Notes: generated from the letters alone by a model not told the origin. DNA of 64,000 bases from Schistocephalus solidus (GCA_017591395.1 WEDG01005507.1:60758-124757), one strand, 5' to 3'; shown: positions 34,701 through 49,700, numbered from the stretch's first letter. Numbers and translations: made by a program.

Positions 34701-37700
34701 GAGTTGCCGGTTCCCCCCTTCCGTTTGTAGAGATGGACGATGGTCGCGTCTTTGAAATCCTGAGGAACTTGTCCTTGGTGCCACATCTCCTGGAAGAGTG
34801 TTGTGAGTTCTGCCATCAGCCGGGGCCCACCGTGCTTGTATACTTCCGGTGGGATTGCGTCAGATCCCGGTGCTTTACCGCTGGAAATCTGCTGCACGGC
34901 CCGGATGGTTTCTGGTAGGGAAGGCGGGAGATCCAGGTCATTGTTCGTGTCCACTTGAGGGGAGCCGGTCAATGGCAGCATCGGAGATGGCTGATGAACA
35001 GTTAAGGACATTTCTGAAGTGCTCGGCCCAGCGCTTCAGAATTTGCGATTTCTCTATCAGCAGTGTTGTGCCGTCAGAGCTGAGCAGCGGTGCGGACCCC
35101 TTGATACACGGGCCGTAGATGGCTTTGATGGCTTTGAAAAAGTTTTTCATTTCATTGCGGTCCGCATACCCCTGGATTTCCTCAGCCTTTCGGGTCATCC
35201 AGGCATCCTGCATCTCCCGCAGCCATTGTTGTACAAGGCGCCTGCATCTGAAGAAGGCTGCTTTGGTGGCGTCAGTTCGAAGGTCCATGTAGGCTTTGTG
35301 TAGTCTATTCTTCTCCGCGAGTAAGTTGCTGATGTCGGCGTCATTGTCGTCAAACCAGTCCTGGTGTCGACGGTGTGCGCGTCCGAGTACATCGAGGGCG
35401 GTGGACTGGATGACATTTCGCAGTTGACACCATCGTGTCTCCACGGTAGCGTTATCATCTGGAGCATGCAGGTCCTCCAGTTTCTCGGTTATTTGGTTGC
35501 TGAAATCAAAAACAGTGAGCAGGCAAATTTAATAAAAGAGTATTTAACTTACATGGCGGCCTCTTACCTTGGGGCCTTCGTCGGGGTTGCAGTCGGAGCC
35601 TCATCTGGGGAGATGACAAGGCGGTGATCTGTCCAACCATCGGCATCGCGGATCGCCTTGGTTACCAGCACGTCCTGTCGATCTCGCCTCCGGACGAGAA
35701 CATAGTCCAGCAGATGCCAGCGCCGCGACCGAGGGTGCATCCACGTGGCCTTCTCCCGCGTCGGAAGGCGGAAGAAGGTGTTGGTCAGCAGGAGACGGTG
35801 TTCCGCACGTGCGCAGAAGAAGGAGGCCATTATCGTTACAGCTACCGAGACCGTGGGGACCCAGCACTCCCTGCCAGGCAGCGTGGTCCGTCCCGACGCG
35901 GGCATTGAAATCACCAAGGACAATTAACTTGTCCTCTTTCGGCACAGTCGCCAGCAAGGCGTGCAGGTCCTCGTAGAATTTGTCCTTCGCCGCATCAGAG
36001 CTCGTCATTGGGGAGCGTAGGCGCTGATGATGGTGGCGAACTGGTCTCCCCGAAGAGGCAGGCGGAGGCTCATCAGGCGATCATTGATACCCTGCGGCAG
36101 ACAGGGCAGACGTCCCACGATGTCGTTACGAATGGCAAAGGCAACACCAGCGTCGCGTCGCTCTGCCTTTGGCCGGCCGCTCCAGAAGAAAGTGTAGCCG
36201 GCCCCCACCTCCTCCAGCTGACCCTGTTCAGAGAATCGGGTCTCGCTGAGAGCAGCAATGTCCACCTTGTAGCGCACCAGTTCCCGAGCGACTAGCGCCG
36301 TCCTCCGTTCCGGCCGGTTGCTCTTAGGATTGTCTAAAAGGGAACGAACATTCCAGGCTGCTAGTGTGAGTGGACTCACCCGAGCAGCCTGGAGAGTATG
36401 GCGAGGGGGATGGGGACGGGGGTATTGTTGTTTGTTTGAGTTTTACGACCGCGTAGTTTGCGATCTGCGAGCCGCGGCCGGCTGCAGAAGACGTGAGAAC
36501 CAGCAATTTTTTTAGGGCACATTTTCTAGCCCCCTTCCTCCGCGAGGAGGCAAGCAGTGCTATCCCTAAATAGGGGCTGCTCGGACATCCCAGACGGCTG
36601 CCGAACTCCACTATGGGTCACGGTTTTGTTTTTAGTGGAAGAACGACCCGAGTTAGTCTGGGCCGCCTACGGGGTTGCTGTCGCCCCCACCGTAGGACTT
36701 TTTTTGAGAGGGGAGGTGGGAAGTTCGGGAGTCAGGCATACCGGGTGTGGAGGCACACACAACACCGGAGACCCTCACCTGGTTTAGCCCGCCGGTCGTG
36801 ACGGTTGCCCGGGGGTGTGGCCGCTGGGAAGAACCCAACTTCGAGGAGCCACAGGTGAGAGTTGGGTACCAGTTAGAGGCGGCCACAGGAGCATTCACCA
36901 CCTGTACGAGACAAATGGAGCGACCAAATGCTATCTGTGTAGTGCTACCCCTAACTAGTACCCCTACACCCCTAAGTTTGATGTACTACTGTAATGTTGT
37001 CTAAGTAAGATTAATTGCAGCTTAATAGGGCACTATTTTTTCCTATGTTGCCCCTGTAGAGAAGTTCTCTAGAAAAAAATGATTTTCTGACTATATTTAC
37101 ACAGATTTATTGGTTTCCGGTGACTTTATGCGTTCCCTCTACAGGACTTACGTTTTGGAAGACCGAAAAATAGAGATCATCCTGAATGGTATTTCCGTTT
37201 ACGGTGACATTACGATTGCCCTTTTCCATGCGCGATCGCTTTTTGCCGGCAAGGGCAAGGTTAGTCTTGTTGTTATACCTTTTTGGGTCTTCCTCTTCGC
37301 TAAGTAAAGGATTTAATTTTAAAGTCAGCTTTTCTGATGAATTTGTTCTCACCGTTAACACATCCATCGGTCGCACCACAAGTTGGTTTGAAATTACGTA
37401 TACTATCTTGATATAAGTAGTACTTGGTGCGCCGTATTTAGGGACTTATTTTCGCTTTTCAGGCGGCCGCTGCCAAGATTTGCCAACTTCAGTTCCACAC
37501 TGGCTTCGTACCTGAAGATTCTGAAAAGATTACATTCATGAAGTGAGCTTCCTATTTTCTGCTGTACACCGTGGTTGAGGTCTATTTCTTGTTTCTAGCT
37601 TTGAGAATCGTAGTTATATTAAAAAGTCATCATTGACGGTTATTTTACATTTGCTTTCGCTGGGCTCTGAACACCCGCTGATAATATGTCCTCACTTCTA

Positions 37701-40700
37701 GAGTCAAGCAGGATAAGTCATTCTTCTGATTTCATTGTACCACATTGAGAATTAACTTTCTGCCACCCGTTTTAAAACGAAATTTTATTTGTGCTGTCAT
37801 AAGTAAACGAGTATTGCATGAGTAAGGATCCATCATCAGGCCCTATTTTTTATTTGTTATAAGCCCTCGAACTCGTGAAAAACCATCTTCAAAACAAGCG
37901 ACTCTTGCACGAGTTCTAAAGCACAGAAAAATAAATAACCCATTCTAGCACTAGATCAGTGTCTTTTCCCTACACAAAGTACACCTGGAACTCGAACATT
38001 CGCCGCTACTCTTATTACAGTTTGATAGGACGTACGATTGCTGTTTATTTTTCGTCCAGACACGTCTTTTACAGTTTCTTGATCAACTGTGAACTATCCT
38101 TTTTTGACGGTTCGATTTGAATCAATCAACCAGTTACTTTAAGTCAACACATTTTGCTTCCCAAGCAGCCACTTTTTTATGCAACGCTGTTGTAGGACCC
38201 TAATAATCCGGTACCGGATTCTAACCTTAACGAAAATATTCAAAAGTGTTAGGTAGGCGTTTCGTACGGTCTCATTCAGTGCTGAAAAACCAACTCAATT
38301 GAACCATGATGGTGAGCATATACATTTCTTTTCATCGCCAACGCGTTACCGCACTTTTCCGTCCTTTATGCGACCCTAACCCATTGCCACCTTTCCTGTA
38401 TTCCACACCTACTTATCGATCGTGTTCGTGTCGGTAGTAGGGTTTCACAACCATTCGTTCTCCCACATTGGTATTACGAGTCCCCTTACTTGTGTTCTAG
38501 CCGAGCCTCTACGGGTAAAAGAAAGTCTCGAAAATTACGCTTACTTTTTCTATAGTACTTCTAAGGAAACTATTTGGGGTAGCAATATTGTTGAACTATA
38601 GTATCTATAATAAAACAGTACACGAAGTGCTTTAAGAGGTGAAAATACGCCACGTGTGTTTATTTCATTGAAAATGATACGCCCAAAATACGGAGGTGGA
38701 AATGGTCATCTCGTATAGCGCTGTGTAGTATATTTTTCGGTCCTTAAAATCGTGGCTGTTATCCTTCGCCTTTAAGACTTAGTAATTTCGACCACTAGTT
38801 TTTTCTACTATTCTTACCATAGGCGCCTATGTTGCGTTGTTTTCAATTCGAAAAACTTCCAGTGGCCTTCGGGCACCATCATTTCGCCTTCAAACCTGTT
38901 CGCATCTTACGTAACCAACCCGCATTTCCAGTTGAAAACTCTTCTCTTTTGCTCTGCAATGGCTTGTGATCCTGATAGCCTATCGTGAGCCATATTGTCA
39001 GCAGTCTTTATGTGTTCTATTCCTTTAACCTCTATCTGTATTCGCGTTCTCGCCGATTTTATGGTAGTGGTATTTTTTTAAATCCTAAAAATGTATCGTC
39101 CGTATGTGGATCCTTTAGTTTTTATTTGGCTCTGTCCCTTCGCTAAATGGTGCATATTTAAGCTCCAGTGCCTAGAAGGTATAACTCAAATCCCTTCTGA
39201 ACGTTAGGTTCGCCTCCTTTTTCTCCCCATAAGGTCTCAATTGGATCACCTAGACCCCACTAGTGGTTTTGCCGGCTTCACCAGCCGCTACGCTGAAAGC
39301 TTTCACGTCAGCCTCCATCTCATGTGCTCACCAAAGGAGCAACCCCGTCAAGGCTCTACTCTTGTCTATCCCTGGGAGACACTGCCTGCCGAGTCGGACC
39401 GTTCTCCACAACTCTGCTTCGCTAGTGAAGCCGAGCTGCGCAGCTGTGTCGGTACCGGCAGACTCGGTGCGTTCCAAGCCCCTACCTACTTGTACTTTCC
39501 CCTTCATTGTTTGCCGCGGAAAATCTTCTCGGTAGAGTTTGCTTGAACGGCTCCTTTAGGCAGGAACTGTGAAAAGGACTTGTCGGCAGTGCAGGCATTT
39601 TTTCTCTTAATCCCAGGGAAATTAGGCTTAGGGCACAGGAATATTTACCTTTCCTGGATTTTAGCGGAATATCATCTGTATTACGTTGTATGGCGTTCCT
39701 ATTTCAGTCTCCGGCCGCAGATCTTGGGCATATAGGCAATTCCGACCGTTTTCTCCTCATTTCGGTCGTTCCAAACGTGATCAAAGGCTAACTTTTGAAC
39801 TATTAATGAACTTTGCATTAGCTACCAAAACAGTATGCTGTCATGCAGCCTTGCTGTCTGCTTCGTATCATAACAGCGCTCGGCGCACAGACTTTGACCG
39901 CTGCGTGGGGGCTCGCGTTATCTTTGTTCTCTTGGCAGCCGTCGTAGTTACAACCAGGTCAATATGCTTGTTGGTTAATAGAAGCGAAGGGCGAGTTCCA
40001 GGAAGCAGTCGCAAAGAGGGAGAAACGATCATCAGAACAAGTGCTTTATTAGCCTGACATTTCCGGTGCTCTCTCGAACCCATTATTAGAAACAGTGGCA
40101 CAAAGGGGCGCAGTACTTATAGGTCGTGGTTGTCAGGCGACCACACGCCTACCATATTTAACAGTCCTCGTGGTTCTTTCTGGGGTCGTATTTGATGCGA
40201 AGCTTGTTTGTCGCTCCGTGCTCAAGTCGTTAATCGCCGTTGTCGATCCTTGGCGTGAAAATTACTCGGCCACTCGGCGCGCTGTCACCCGGACTTTTGG
40301 TCACCTGCAATCTCCTGCTCATCGGTCTCACTCTCCTCAGCCGGCGGACTGCTCGGCCGCTGCCGCTCTTGTGAGTTTCTTCCGTCCTCGGGTATGCGTC
40401 CAAGACGCAATGCTCCCGGCTGGTCACATGACCTGCTATCGACTCTCCCCTCTTGTATGGGCATCGACTGTTGGCTCCGGCCGACGTTTCTCCTCTGTCC
40501 TCTTGACCCTTTCCAACCTGCTTCGTAGCTTACGCGTAGGACCGGGTAGGCGAGATGCATGTCTATGGCTCGGTTAAGGGTGAAAGTTGATCCTCGACTG
40601 ACAAGCACCATTCTGACCATCTTTTCCTTTAGTCGGCCGATCACCCTTGCTTCCTTAAAGGTAAAACGATGGCTTTGCTGTTTTACTTGGCCAAAGACCC

Positions 40701-43700
40701 GGAGACGCAAGTCGAGATTCGCGCGATCTTGTGCAGAGGCTTTTGCCCGTTTCACCAACAAACCTTGTGACAGAAGTTTGACATGGTATACGGTAGGTCA
40801 TCGCTGATTCTGGTAGTGGGTCTCTGGATTTCATGATTTGCTGTCGGTTTGTGTATTCAGATTCACGCGTTACGCCAATCCCAAAAGGTTTCAGATGTTT
40901 CGCCCTAGCCTTTTGTCAGGGCATCGCAACCCGAGCTTAGTTTTTTTCATCGTTCAGCCGCTCGGAGTGCGGCTTCCTAGGACATTTACATTGGAAGGAC
41001 TTCGAATAACTGTTCACTTAAAACAATAGATGGGTATTACACCCCCTCTCATTGTCGTAATTACGGTATTCTTGAGCGCTTTGGACGATATTTCAAGTCA
41101 GATGCGTTTATGACCCATGGGTATTTGCTTCTGCAGTGGAGGATGCACCTAGTGTTAGTCGCCTTACGGTAGATAGTGGTGTAACCTGTACGTCAGGGAA
41201 GGACAATTGCTTGTTGACTTCTCCCACATTGAAGTGGATATTTGTGGAAGATTTAATTCAAAAGTGCCTTGAGAGCCCACATGTCGCTGCTTTTTATGAC
41301 GAATTTTTCATCGACGTATCTAGGCCAGACTTTCAGGAGCACGAGCTGATCACAGACCGCTTGGGTCTCTGCAAAACCGTCTGGGCAATTAGTCTAGATA
41401 TAGGCGAGCCCATCAGTGTCCTCTTTTTTGTAAACCTTGCCGTTTAATTTGAAAAACGTCCTAAGGTACAGTTCCAGGAGCCCCTTGACGTGCACTTGCT
41501 TAGGTTGTTTATCACCTTCATCATTCTTTTCTTGGAGAAGGCCGTCAACGATGTAGACCTTCAGGAGGGGTGGCATAGAGGCGAATAACGAGATCATGTC
41601 AAACTACTCCGTAACCTCGTATACGTTTACTGTAAGATTTTGGCTACGCTTCATTACTCTTTACCCATATTCGTCTCTGGCCACACGGAATCCTGGTATG
41701 GAAACATGTATGTGTATACGTGCCCCTTATGACCTTTTCAGGCGTTTCATCTTATTCATTTAGATCTCAGCTCCTGAAATCCCAGTTTTAGTCAGAGCTA
41801 CAGACTCTCATTGACCTCCCGTCTGACTTGCTGGTGTATGGACCATTTGCCTTTACGCGAACGTAGTGGCATTCATCCGTTGTATCAGGAGAAGGGGCGT
41901 AGGTCTTCGCTTGAGACAAAGGCTCTCAGTCGCACCAGCTCATTCACCTGTTCAACTTTTGTTCGGTTTGCACCGTCTTAAAAGGCAACTTCGATATGAT
42001 TATTTATTTATGACTCCTAGGATATTTTCTCTTACCCGCCTAGGTCACCGTGAAGGATCCCGGCGGTTAAGCCCCCTGCGGAATGCGGCAGACGGCAAAG
42101 ACAGTGAACCTTCCATCACTGCCGCCGCTGCCATCGCAACCGAGCCTTCTGCTCCTGCTGCCTCGGTCTTGGTCGCGGAAAGTCCTGAGAGCGTGCGCCT
42201 GAATGGGCGTCGTAGTTCGCCAATAAGAGTTGACGAACGTCCCAGCGCCCCAGCCGCCCCGAATACCGCACCTTCGCCGACCAAGACTGAGACGCTAATT
42301 GAAGGCCTCGATTGGACTGAAACTCATATAACCTCCCCATCCACGCCGGATGTACAGGTGCACATTGTTATTCACTTTCTCTCTGTGTTCACTTATAGCT
42401 GTCGCGTAAACAGGCAGTTGCCGCATTGCAAAATCCGTCATAACAGAGACTTTACTGGCGTCGACATTTACGTTTCTGACTGCCAAGGTATGATCGTTGC
42501 CGCCTCCGAATAGGTTGTTTAGCCTAGTATTTTGGCAACAGTTTCCTTGTATTCTACTCTTGAATCTTTGGTGGTTCTTGTTTCCCATACGTTAGGTATC
42601 CCACAGGCGTGTGGTACGCGTTTGAGTGCTGTCTTGTCGCACATCGAGCACTGTTCCTGATCGCAAACGTAGTCGAATTGACTCAAACTTGCTACTGCTA
42701 CACGATAGTAAGAAGAAAGTGCCGTCAGTCCGACTATTAATCGGCACAGCTCTCACCTCATCTAACTGGCCTCGATGATGTCTCCATGTGCATAACCATC
42801 TGCGGCAGCAGCTCTGAAGTGCTCAACCCATTCTCTCCTCGAGCAACGGAGACCGAACACCGGAGATCCAAAAACCGTGTTTTGGCGAACTGTGCTAGGC
42901 CATGTTTTGAGTTGGCCTCCTTTGATACCTCCAGGCGGGCACTGGCACCTGATCGAGGGCTGTAACACTTAGTTCCTGGAGTAGAGGACGAAGAGCTAGC
43001 TAAAACCACTTCAATTGTCTTTCTTGAATGGATTGGGATATCCTCGCGGACTATCTAATTCGAAATTACGTCAATGTACGTCATGCGAATGATGGTCCTC
43101 AGTCAGCAGTGATCAAATGCCTCCAGTCTTCGTTTATCTTTGGCGCACAGACTCTAGCCTTCATGATCGTAGAGGAGGAATGACCGGAAGTATGCACGAT
43201 ACACGTGGCTCTTCGTGGTGCTGAAGGGGGTCACGTCGGGTCCGTAGACACTTTCTAAAGATTTGGGGAACCCTGAGAATAGCATTGATTTGGTAGACTA
43301 TGTCGTCCATGGTCTGTCCATTCGGCATCAGCCTCGCCCTGCGGTGTCAGAAACTGTATACCGTTGCAACTTGGCAGCCAATACTCAGAAGTTCGCCTTC
43401 TAGACAGGGATACAGCTCAAAAAAGCTTTGGTCTTCCCACTGTCTGACCGAATTAGCGACTTCCTTGACCCGTGACACCATAGCTTTTGCCTAGCAGGGC
43501 GTAGGTCAGATCATTCAGTTGGAGTCTGAGTGCAAACTCAGCATGGTGAAAATCGTGTAGATCTTACTGGGCTGAATTGGCGACTGAATATAACCTTGTC
43601 GAACGCCTGATCGGATATCGAACGGTCTGGGTAAACTGTTATATGCTAGACAATGATGATGATTTTCGCAAGCATACCATCTAGTTCCATCATCAGTTGT

Positions 43701-46700
43701 TGGTACTGACGGTAGACGAAATCGGACTCTGATTAAATCAAGAAAGCATATAGCCGTCGGCTTCTCGTAGCCATGGCGGAATTCAAGAATGTACCGAAGC
43801 GTGAATTTCTGGCTCGCGCATTAACCCACAGCTCGAAACACTGATTGATGGGGTTTCGTCCTATATTCACACACGCTGAACTCGCACAAAAATGACAACA
43901 ACCTAGCAACAAGCGAATATCGAGGCAATAGCGGGGCTATGTCGATTTTTCGCTATAGGTATATCAAGTCTACGGCGATTTTGTCCGGCGGACGTATATC
44001 GAGACGATATCGAATTTTCGAGATACTCAAAAATGGCGCCAGCTGGCAGTGCGGGCGATTTCTTCAGTTAGCTTAATAACGGTTCCCACCCTTAATCCAT
44101 TCCTAGTAGCGGTTTTTTCGTTTCCATTTACGTTTTACTTCTCTTATAATCGCTCAATTAGAACGACCAAATTATAATTATCGGACTGAGTGACCGTCAG
44201 ACTCTCAAGCGACCCCCCTTCCACATGCAGCAAACGTGTAATGTGAAAGTTTTTTAATAGTAAGCGTATATTGTAAAAAAATAAGAAAACGTATATGTAT
44301 AAATGCTGTGGGAAATGCTTCACAGCTCACAGGAGGTGTTCAGGCTATCCATCGGAGATGCAGAAGAACCCACGGGGTCCAGGGACGACGGTCCGCATAT
44401 GCTGTCTACAGTTGACGAATAATTGTTAAGGAGTCATAGAGTTATACTTACCGTTGGTTTGCGTTCTACAGTTTTATTTCTGTACATGCTTTTTCAGTAT
44501 ATAAGCGTCGTTTAGGCTTACGCTGCGATAATCCTCACGCACAAGAATGTTCGAGCCCCAGACATCAGGAACGACCTCATGTCTCCGCATTTTCTCAACC
44601 GTTTCGTGGAGTCAAGGTGCCGGCCAGTCGACACAGGACTTGAATATTTCACCGGTAATGCCGTCCGCTGCGGGCGCCTTGTTGTACGGCCTTGGCAACT
44701 TCTCCCTCCGAGGGGGTTCGTAAGACACTGCATAAGTTAGAAGGGGATACAACTCCGCTGCAGAGGGGAGCAATTACTTGATGGATTGAGCGTCGAATTT
44801 GAGGAGCTGCTTGAAGTGCTAGCGCTAGCCCTCGACCTAGGCTGCGTTTTCAGTAATACTCACGTCATTAACATCACGCACTGTGTAACACAGTGCAGAG
44901 GGCCTACCACAAACTGTTTTGACCCAGTATTTCTGGTCGTCGTCTATGGTTTTCATTTTCCAGAATTGGCGTACAATCATTGTAGCGAAAACTGGATCGA
45001 TTAGTCTGGGTTGACAACTATAGAGTTCCTGCGACGTCGCTGGGTGACTCCAAGGCCTTTTTCAGCTGCCTCATAAAATGATGGTTTTAATTATGACCAT
45101 AACTACTCCCTCCGTGGCGTTTAAGGATGTGAGATCGACTTTTATCAGACATTAAATTCGTTCTGTCTGATAGGGGAAGCCAATGGGCTACGAGAACTGA
45201 TTTATTCGGTACGCAGGGAAGGTTGCCGTGGCATGGCGGTTTGCTTGTGGGACAGAACAACGTGTCCGTTCGGGAGTGTGTGGGCAAGGGTGTGTCGTTT
45301 ACGCGTTGTGCACGCCGGTGTCAGTATGGGGGAGTGACTGTCTGAGTGTTGGGCATGTGATTGGCTGGTTAAAGGGCCGAGTCTCGGGTGCATAATCACA
45401 AGGGCCCATGGGTGACAAACCACGCTGGCCGACACGCGTAAGATAGCCACAATTGTGAACGCAGCCTGGCGAAGCTCAGGTTAAGCTTGCGGAGTGACCG
45501 TGTGTTAGCGGATCACCTGCAGGTTAGCACGCATATCGCGGCCATCGGCAAAGGGGCGTCAGAGAAGGGGGTAATAGAGCGGTTGCAACACCTTCGCTCA
45601 GGTCTTAGAACGAGACCGGATTTCTGTGCTTACGGCCTCAGTGGTTCAGAGTTTTCGAAGGTTTTTCTCGTCGAGGCGTCTTACACGTGACTTTTTGTGC
45701 TGATGGGAGATGAACTTTCAGAGGTGTGCGAACGAGAACCTGGTGCAACCCATGGCCATTACTAGTTTCGGCACTAGGCATAGGTTGCGAGAGCCAAGCC
45801 CAAAGCGACTTATAAGATGGCTATTTGAAGAGTCGTCGGGGACAATCCAGCCATTCCAGTTCCCGGCAACACTGCAAATCAAGGCAAAGGAGTCTTTCGA
45901 CTAACTCTTGCAGCTGCGGGTAGAATGTTTCTTGATCACGCTGCTGTGTACGCGGAGACATGACCGATCGCATGAAATTTTGACCGAAATTCTGAAATGT
46001 GTTTTCGATTAAATGGGACACATGTCAGACTGCCGGCTTCTAGGTGCAACCCTTTTCGGTCGCCTGCAAAAATAGAACTCTGCAAAAAGGGAATAATAGT
46101 GTAGTGTGTACCTTTTTCATTGATTTTCGATGCCCTTATAAATCTAACCATATTGTAAAAAACTATGCTCAAAAATCCCTTCTTGTGCCCTTTTGGTAGC
46201 GAATCACGTCGTCTTCAAATTTTATGCGCAAAGAAAGGCTATATTTCGGTTTCAAAAACTTTTCCATTCAACTTGCATCGTATCTGTTCATTTGTTAATT
46301 TTTATATAAAGATAGTCTATATTCACTGCAGAATTTTATCTTCTTTATGGCATACTCGACTCTATTTCTTAAACGGAAAGCACACAGCTTGTAGATTGAA
46401 AACCCTAAGCACAAATGCTTCGATTTGTCCGGCTCAAAATTATTCGGGTGCTGGAAGATCCTTTAAAAGCTGTACTTACCTTTCCTCTGAATATATAATC
46501 CGAAGATGTAATTTGCTATCAAATCAGTACAAAAGTGAATTTCTTGTTTAGTTTTCTTACATTACATACTTAAATGTATAATTCCCTTGAAAACAAGTAT
46601 ACAAAGTAGCATAACAAGTAGTCATTTTTTATGGATAGTAGTTTTCGCTGGACGTGCATTCAAAAGGCGGCATCCCGATGTATCAAAAATATCTGGGGCT

Positions 46701-49700
46701 TGCGCTCTAAAATAATACATATTAAAATCCGACGTAAGTAATCTTTCCTAATCGAAAACGCATTTCAGAATTTTGGTTAAAATTTCATGACTGTGTGTTC
46801 TTAAAATGACCCTTGAGCCTTACATTAACCAGCCGGTCATTAACTGGTTTCCACACAACTAGTGCACAGTTCGCTTGGTGTGAGTGACGATCGTCATATC
46901 GTCTTTACCAGAAGAATCGCGTAGACCGCTGTGGTACAGGGTGAGTTGTGAGTAGGCTCCCTGCTCTTTATTTCGCGAGTGCCTCAGTCAGGAATTCGGA
47001 CTTAAGGCAGGCAGCAGACATTCATTCTGTACTGTTAACATCCGTCCAACTTGGGGTAACAGGGTGCAGAAACGTTCTTACATTCCAGCATCCAATACCA
47101 AGAGTTTCTTTCCCAATTCATTAGTTCAGTTCGCATACTATTCGCCCGCAACACTAGACCAGGGTTGCGGTGTGCGTCCATTCCCGTGGGCAGCGTAGCA
47201 TGAATCGTAGTATTTTAATCGAACATTCTTAATGAGTTTTCTTGGGAATTTTGGGTCTAGGCTGGCCCTCGACCACCGCTCCTATTGCTTGTTTGAGGTT
47301 GTCTCCTCTAGCGCTTTGGCTCTAGTCTAAATACTAGACAACCATAATAAGCAAGCTTATGTAATATCGGTTTATGGCCGCCATGGCACATCGTTGCCTT
47401 TAGGTTTTGCAACAGTCGGGCCGACCAAACATCAGCTCTCCACGCCCTAGTAGCACCGTCACCACCACTGGCCCGTGACTGCTTTTTCGGGAGGCTCCAG
47501 AGCCCGATTATTTCACAGCCAACCTTCGCCAAAGGACATTCCCTTATCCGTCTCCTGTCTACGCGCTGATTGGCTAGCAGCCAGGCCAACGGGTAACCCG
47601 TCTTCCCATCTCTACGTTTCTATACCGTAGTAAATCTAAGCACTATAAATCCCAATAAGCTAATATTCGTGCCCCGGAATGCTGCTTGCCGAAGAGCTAA
47701 CTCTATCTTCCTGTGGACCGGGAGTATCATTTTGATTACCTCTTAGGGCAACTCTCATTGATGGGGGATGCAAATTAGTATCATTTGCCTCCTGTGTAGG
47801 TAGAGATCAGCATGAGTCAGGGATCTTGGACCATGTCTTACTCTTGTCTTGTGGACATAGCGTGGGAGTTGGGAGGGGTAAAGTACTCTAAGTGCTCCAT
47901 ACGTCGCTCACCGTGAAACAAATGACGCGCCAATTACTACTGCTCTGTATGACAGTGGAACCTATTTTCGTCAAGCTGAACGGCAGCTCCAGCCGCCTTC
48001 AACGTCAATCGACAAACCGTCCGCCTTTTCTTCGTGCTACACATCTCCCTCTCATATAAGACCAAGTGTTCTGGTTATGTCTTGCTGCTGTTGCCGTTTA
48101 TGTACTCGTCCTTCTTTTTAAGTGGTTGCCGTGTCCTGCATTAGATATTCCAGTAACCGTTACCGTCCCGAATACTTCACTGTTTCTCAAGACATTCCAT
48201 CTACGACTTGGGGACTAGTATGCCCTTAGTTTTCTTTGCATTTAAACGCTATGGGAAGTAGATGCAATTCAAAAATAATGGCATCCTTATATCGTGGTTT
48301 TGGGGCGATAGCATCCAGTAGATCTTCTGCGTCTTTTTCGCCTTGACACATTTCTACGTTTTGCACTTGCGATATGATTTCGAAACGTTAATTCGAGCTT
48401 CTCCTACCGGTAGATTCCTACTCATCACACATCCACTCCACGCTCACCGATACCTTGACGGTATTGTATTAAGGTCAATGCAACTATGGCGGACATTTTT
48501 GGATTCGGGACAAGTGCCGTCGCTGGATCTGGCTCCTCTGATGCAAACTGCAGTGGAGAAAAGGCTGAGGCGACCAATTCAGGTGAACCCTCACTGCTGG
48601 AGGATTTCTTTGCCAGCACCACTAACAGCAGCACCAAAGTCGCTTCCGACGGTTGGGGTGTATCTGCCCCTAGCCAGCGGATTCCGTCCTTTGAGGATCC
48701 ATTGCGATCGTTGTCTGAGGCAGGTGGTGTTGGAGAGTCAGAAAGTAATAACGGCTTTAACCACAACCCTTTCGATCCCTTGGGCACAGCCACTCGTCCC
48801 CCCGAAACCGAAGTTATCGAGGAGGACGAGCCGACTGCCTCCTTCGACCCCTTCAGCGCTGCTGCGTGGAAGCCAGTGGGAGTTGCTAATAGGGATATCG
48901 GTGGCTCGACAATGCACACCAGCAGTAGTACCTCCAATCTTTCAGTTGAACGCCCTTTCCACACTGCTGCCGGCCCTACCACTTGTTCACCACATCATCT
49001 CTATCAGTCGGCCTCTTCCTCAAATCTGATTGGTCAGGGTGCCCCTGGTACTGCCGCCCCTCGGAAGAATCCCTTCGAAGATTTTGACCTCTTCTTTGAA
49101 GCTGCTGCTGCTGCGAGCTCTGTTTCTGCGCATGGTCAAGCATCAACCGGTCAGAGTCCCTTCCACAAGTCGTCTGGTAAGTGCTAACCTCCTCTGTGCC
49201 TTTTCGTCCACATTTAGCTTTCTCTCAACAATTGCGACAGTTTGCCTCGTGGACACTGCAAACCAATGCCTTTTTTCGAAATATTTTTCGGGTATAAATA
49301 TAGTTGAGGGTAAAACTGTGAAAGACACAAAACTAAGTGTATGGTGAAGTTTCACGAAATCCCAATTGGAGAGTCGATGAGAAAAGTTGCTCCTAACCTG
49401 CATGACTCTGAAGGTTTAAAGTGATCCCTGTCTAACAGGTATTTTGTGATTGAACTTCTCGCCATCTTTTCTACTACTTCGTTCGAATTTTTCGTCTATT
49501 TTTCGCTTACGGCACATGCTGGTATAAGCTTCTTTATTACGTAATAACATGACTAGGTCCTCTTTCCTCTCCGATTCTGTTCTTATTGGATTGAATCTAA
49601 TGGAATTGGTCGCATTTGTGAGATAGTAACTAACCTATCGTCTGCCGCTTTTGGGCATGGCTTCGCACGGAAACACTGACCCCCGCATAATCGATAAGTT

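Larger units (their letters stand above)
31575..36972 (-). mobile_element. RTE-clade retrotransposon, copy 4: full length with 12-bp TSD
   Basis: This is the reference copy, 5398 bases. TAAGTTTGATGT directly flanks both sides (31563-31574 and 36973-36984), so both ends are defined. Reading leftward: 5' UTR 36972-36380, coding region 36379-32440 starting [17 protein letters not shown], and 3' UTR 32439-31575 with two tandem blocks. The subfamily is a. The endonuclease has [13 protein letters not shown] and [18 protein letters not shown]; the RT has [13 protein letters not shown] and [10 protein letters not shown]; the C-terminus has five fingers. Frameshifts near 36005, 35600, 34240 and elsewhere make it inactive. 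The 12-bp duplication implies insertion by target-primed reverse transcription. It is antisense in auxilin/GAK intron 5. Confidence 0.95.

Noticed and set aside
39467..39546. Coding continuation of exon 8 to the stop at 39544-39546
   Set aside because: Not conserved, and it would end the protein before the J domain; two in-phase donors lie just upstream.
47308..47589. 93-codon - strand frame in intron 9
   Set aside because: No recognisable domain, start context or conservation evidence; length is within chance for this sequence.
48425..48982. 185-codon - strand frame opposite exon 10
   Set aside because: Shadow of the auxilin/GAK coding exon on the other strand.
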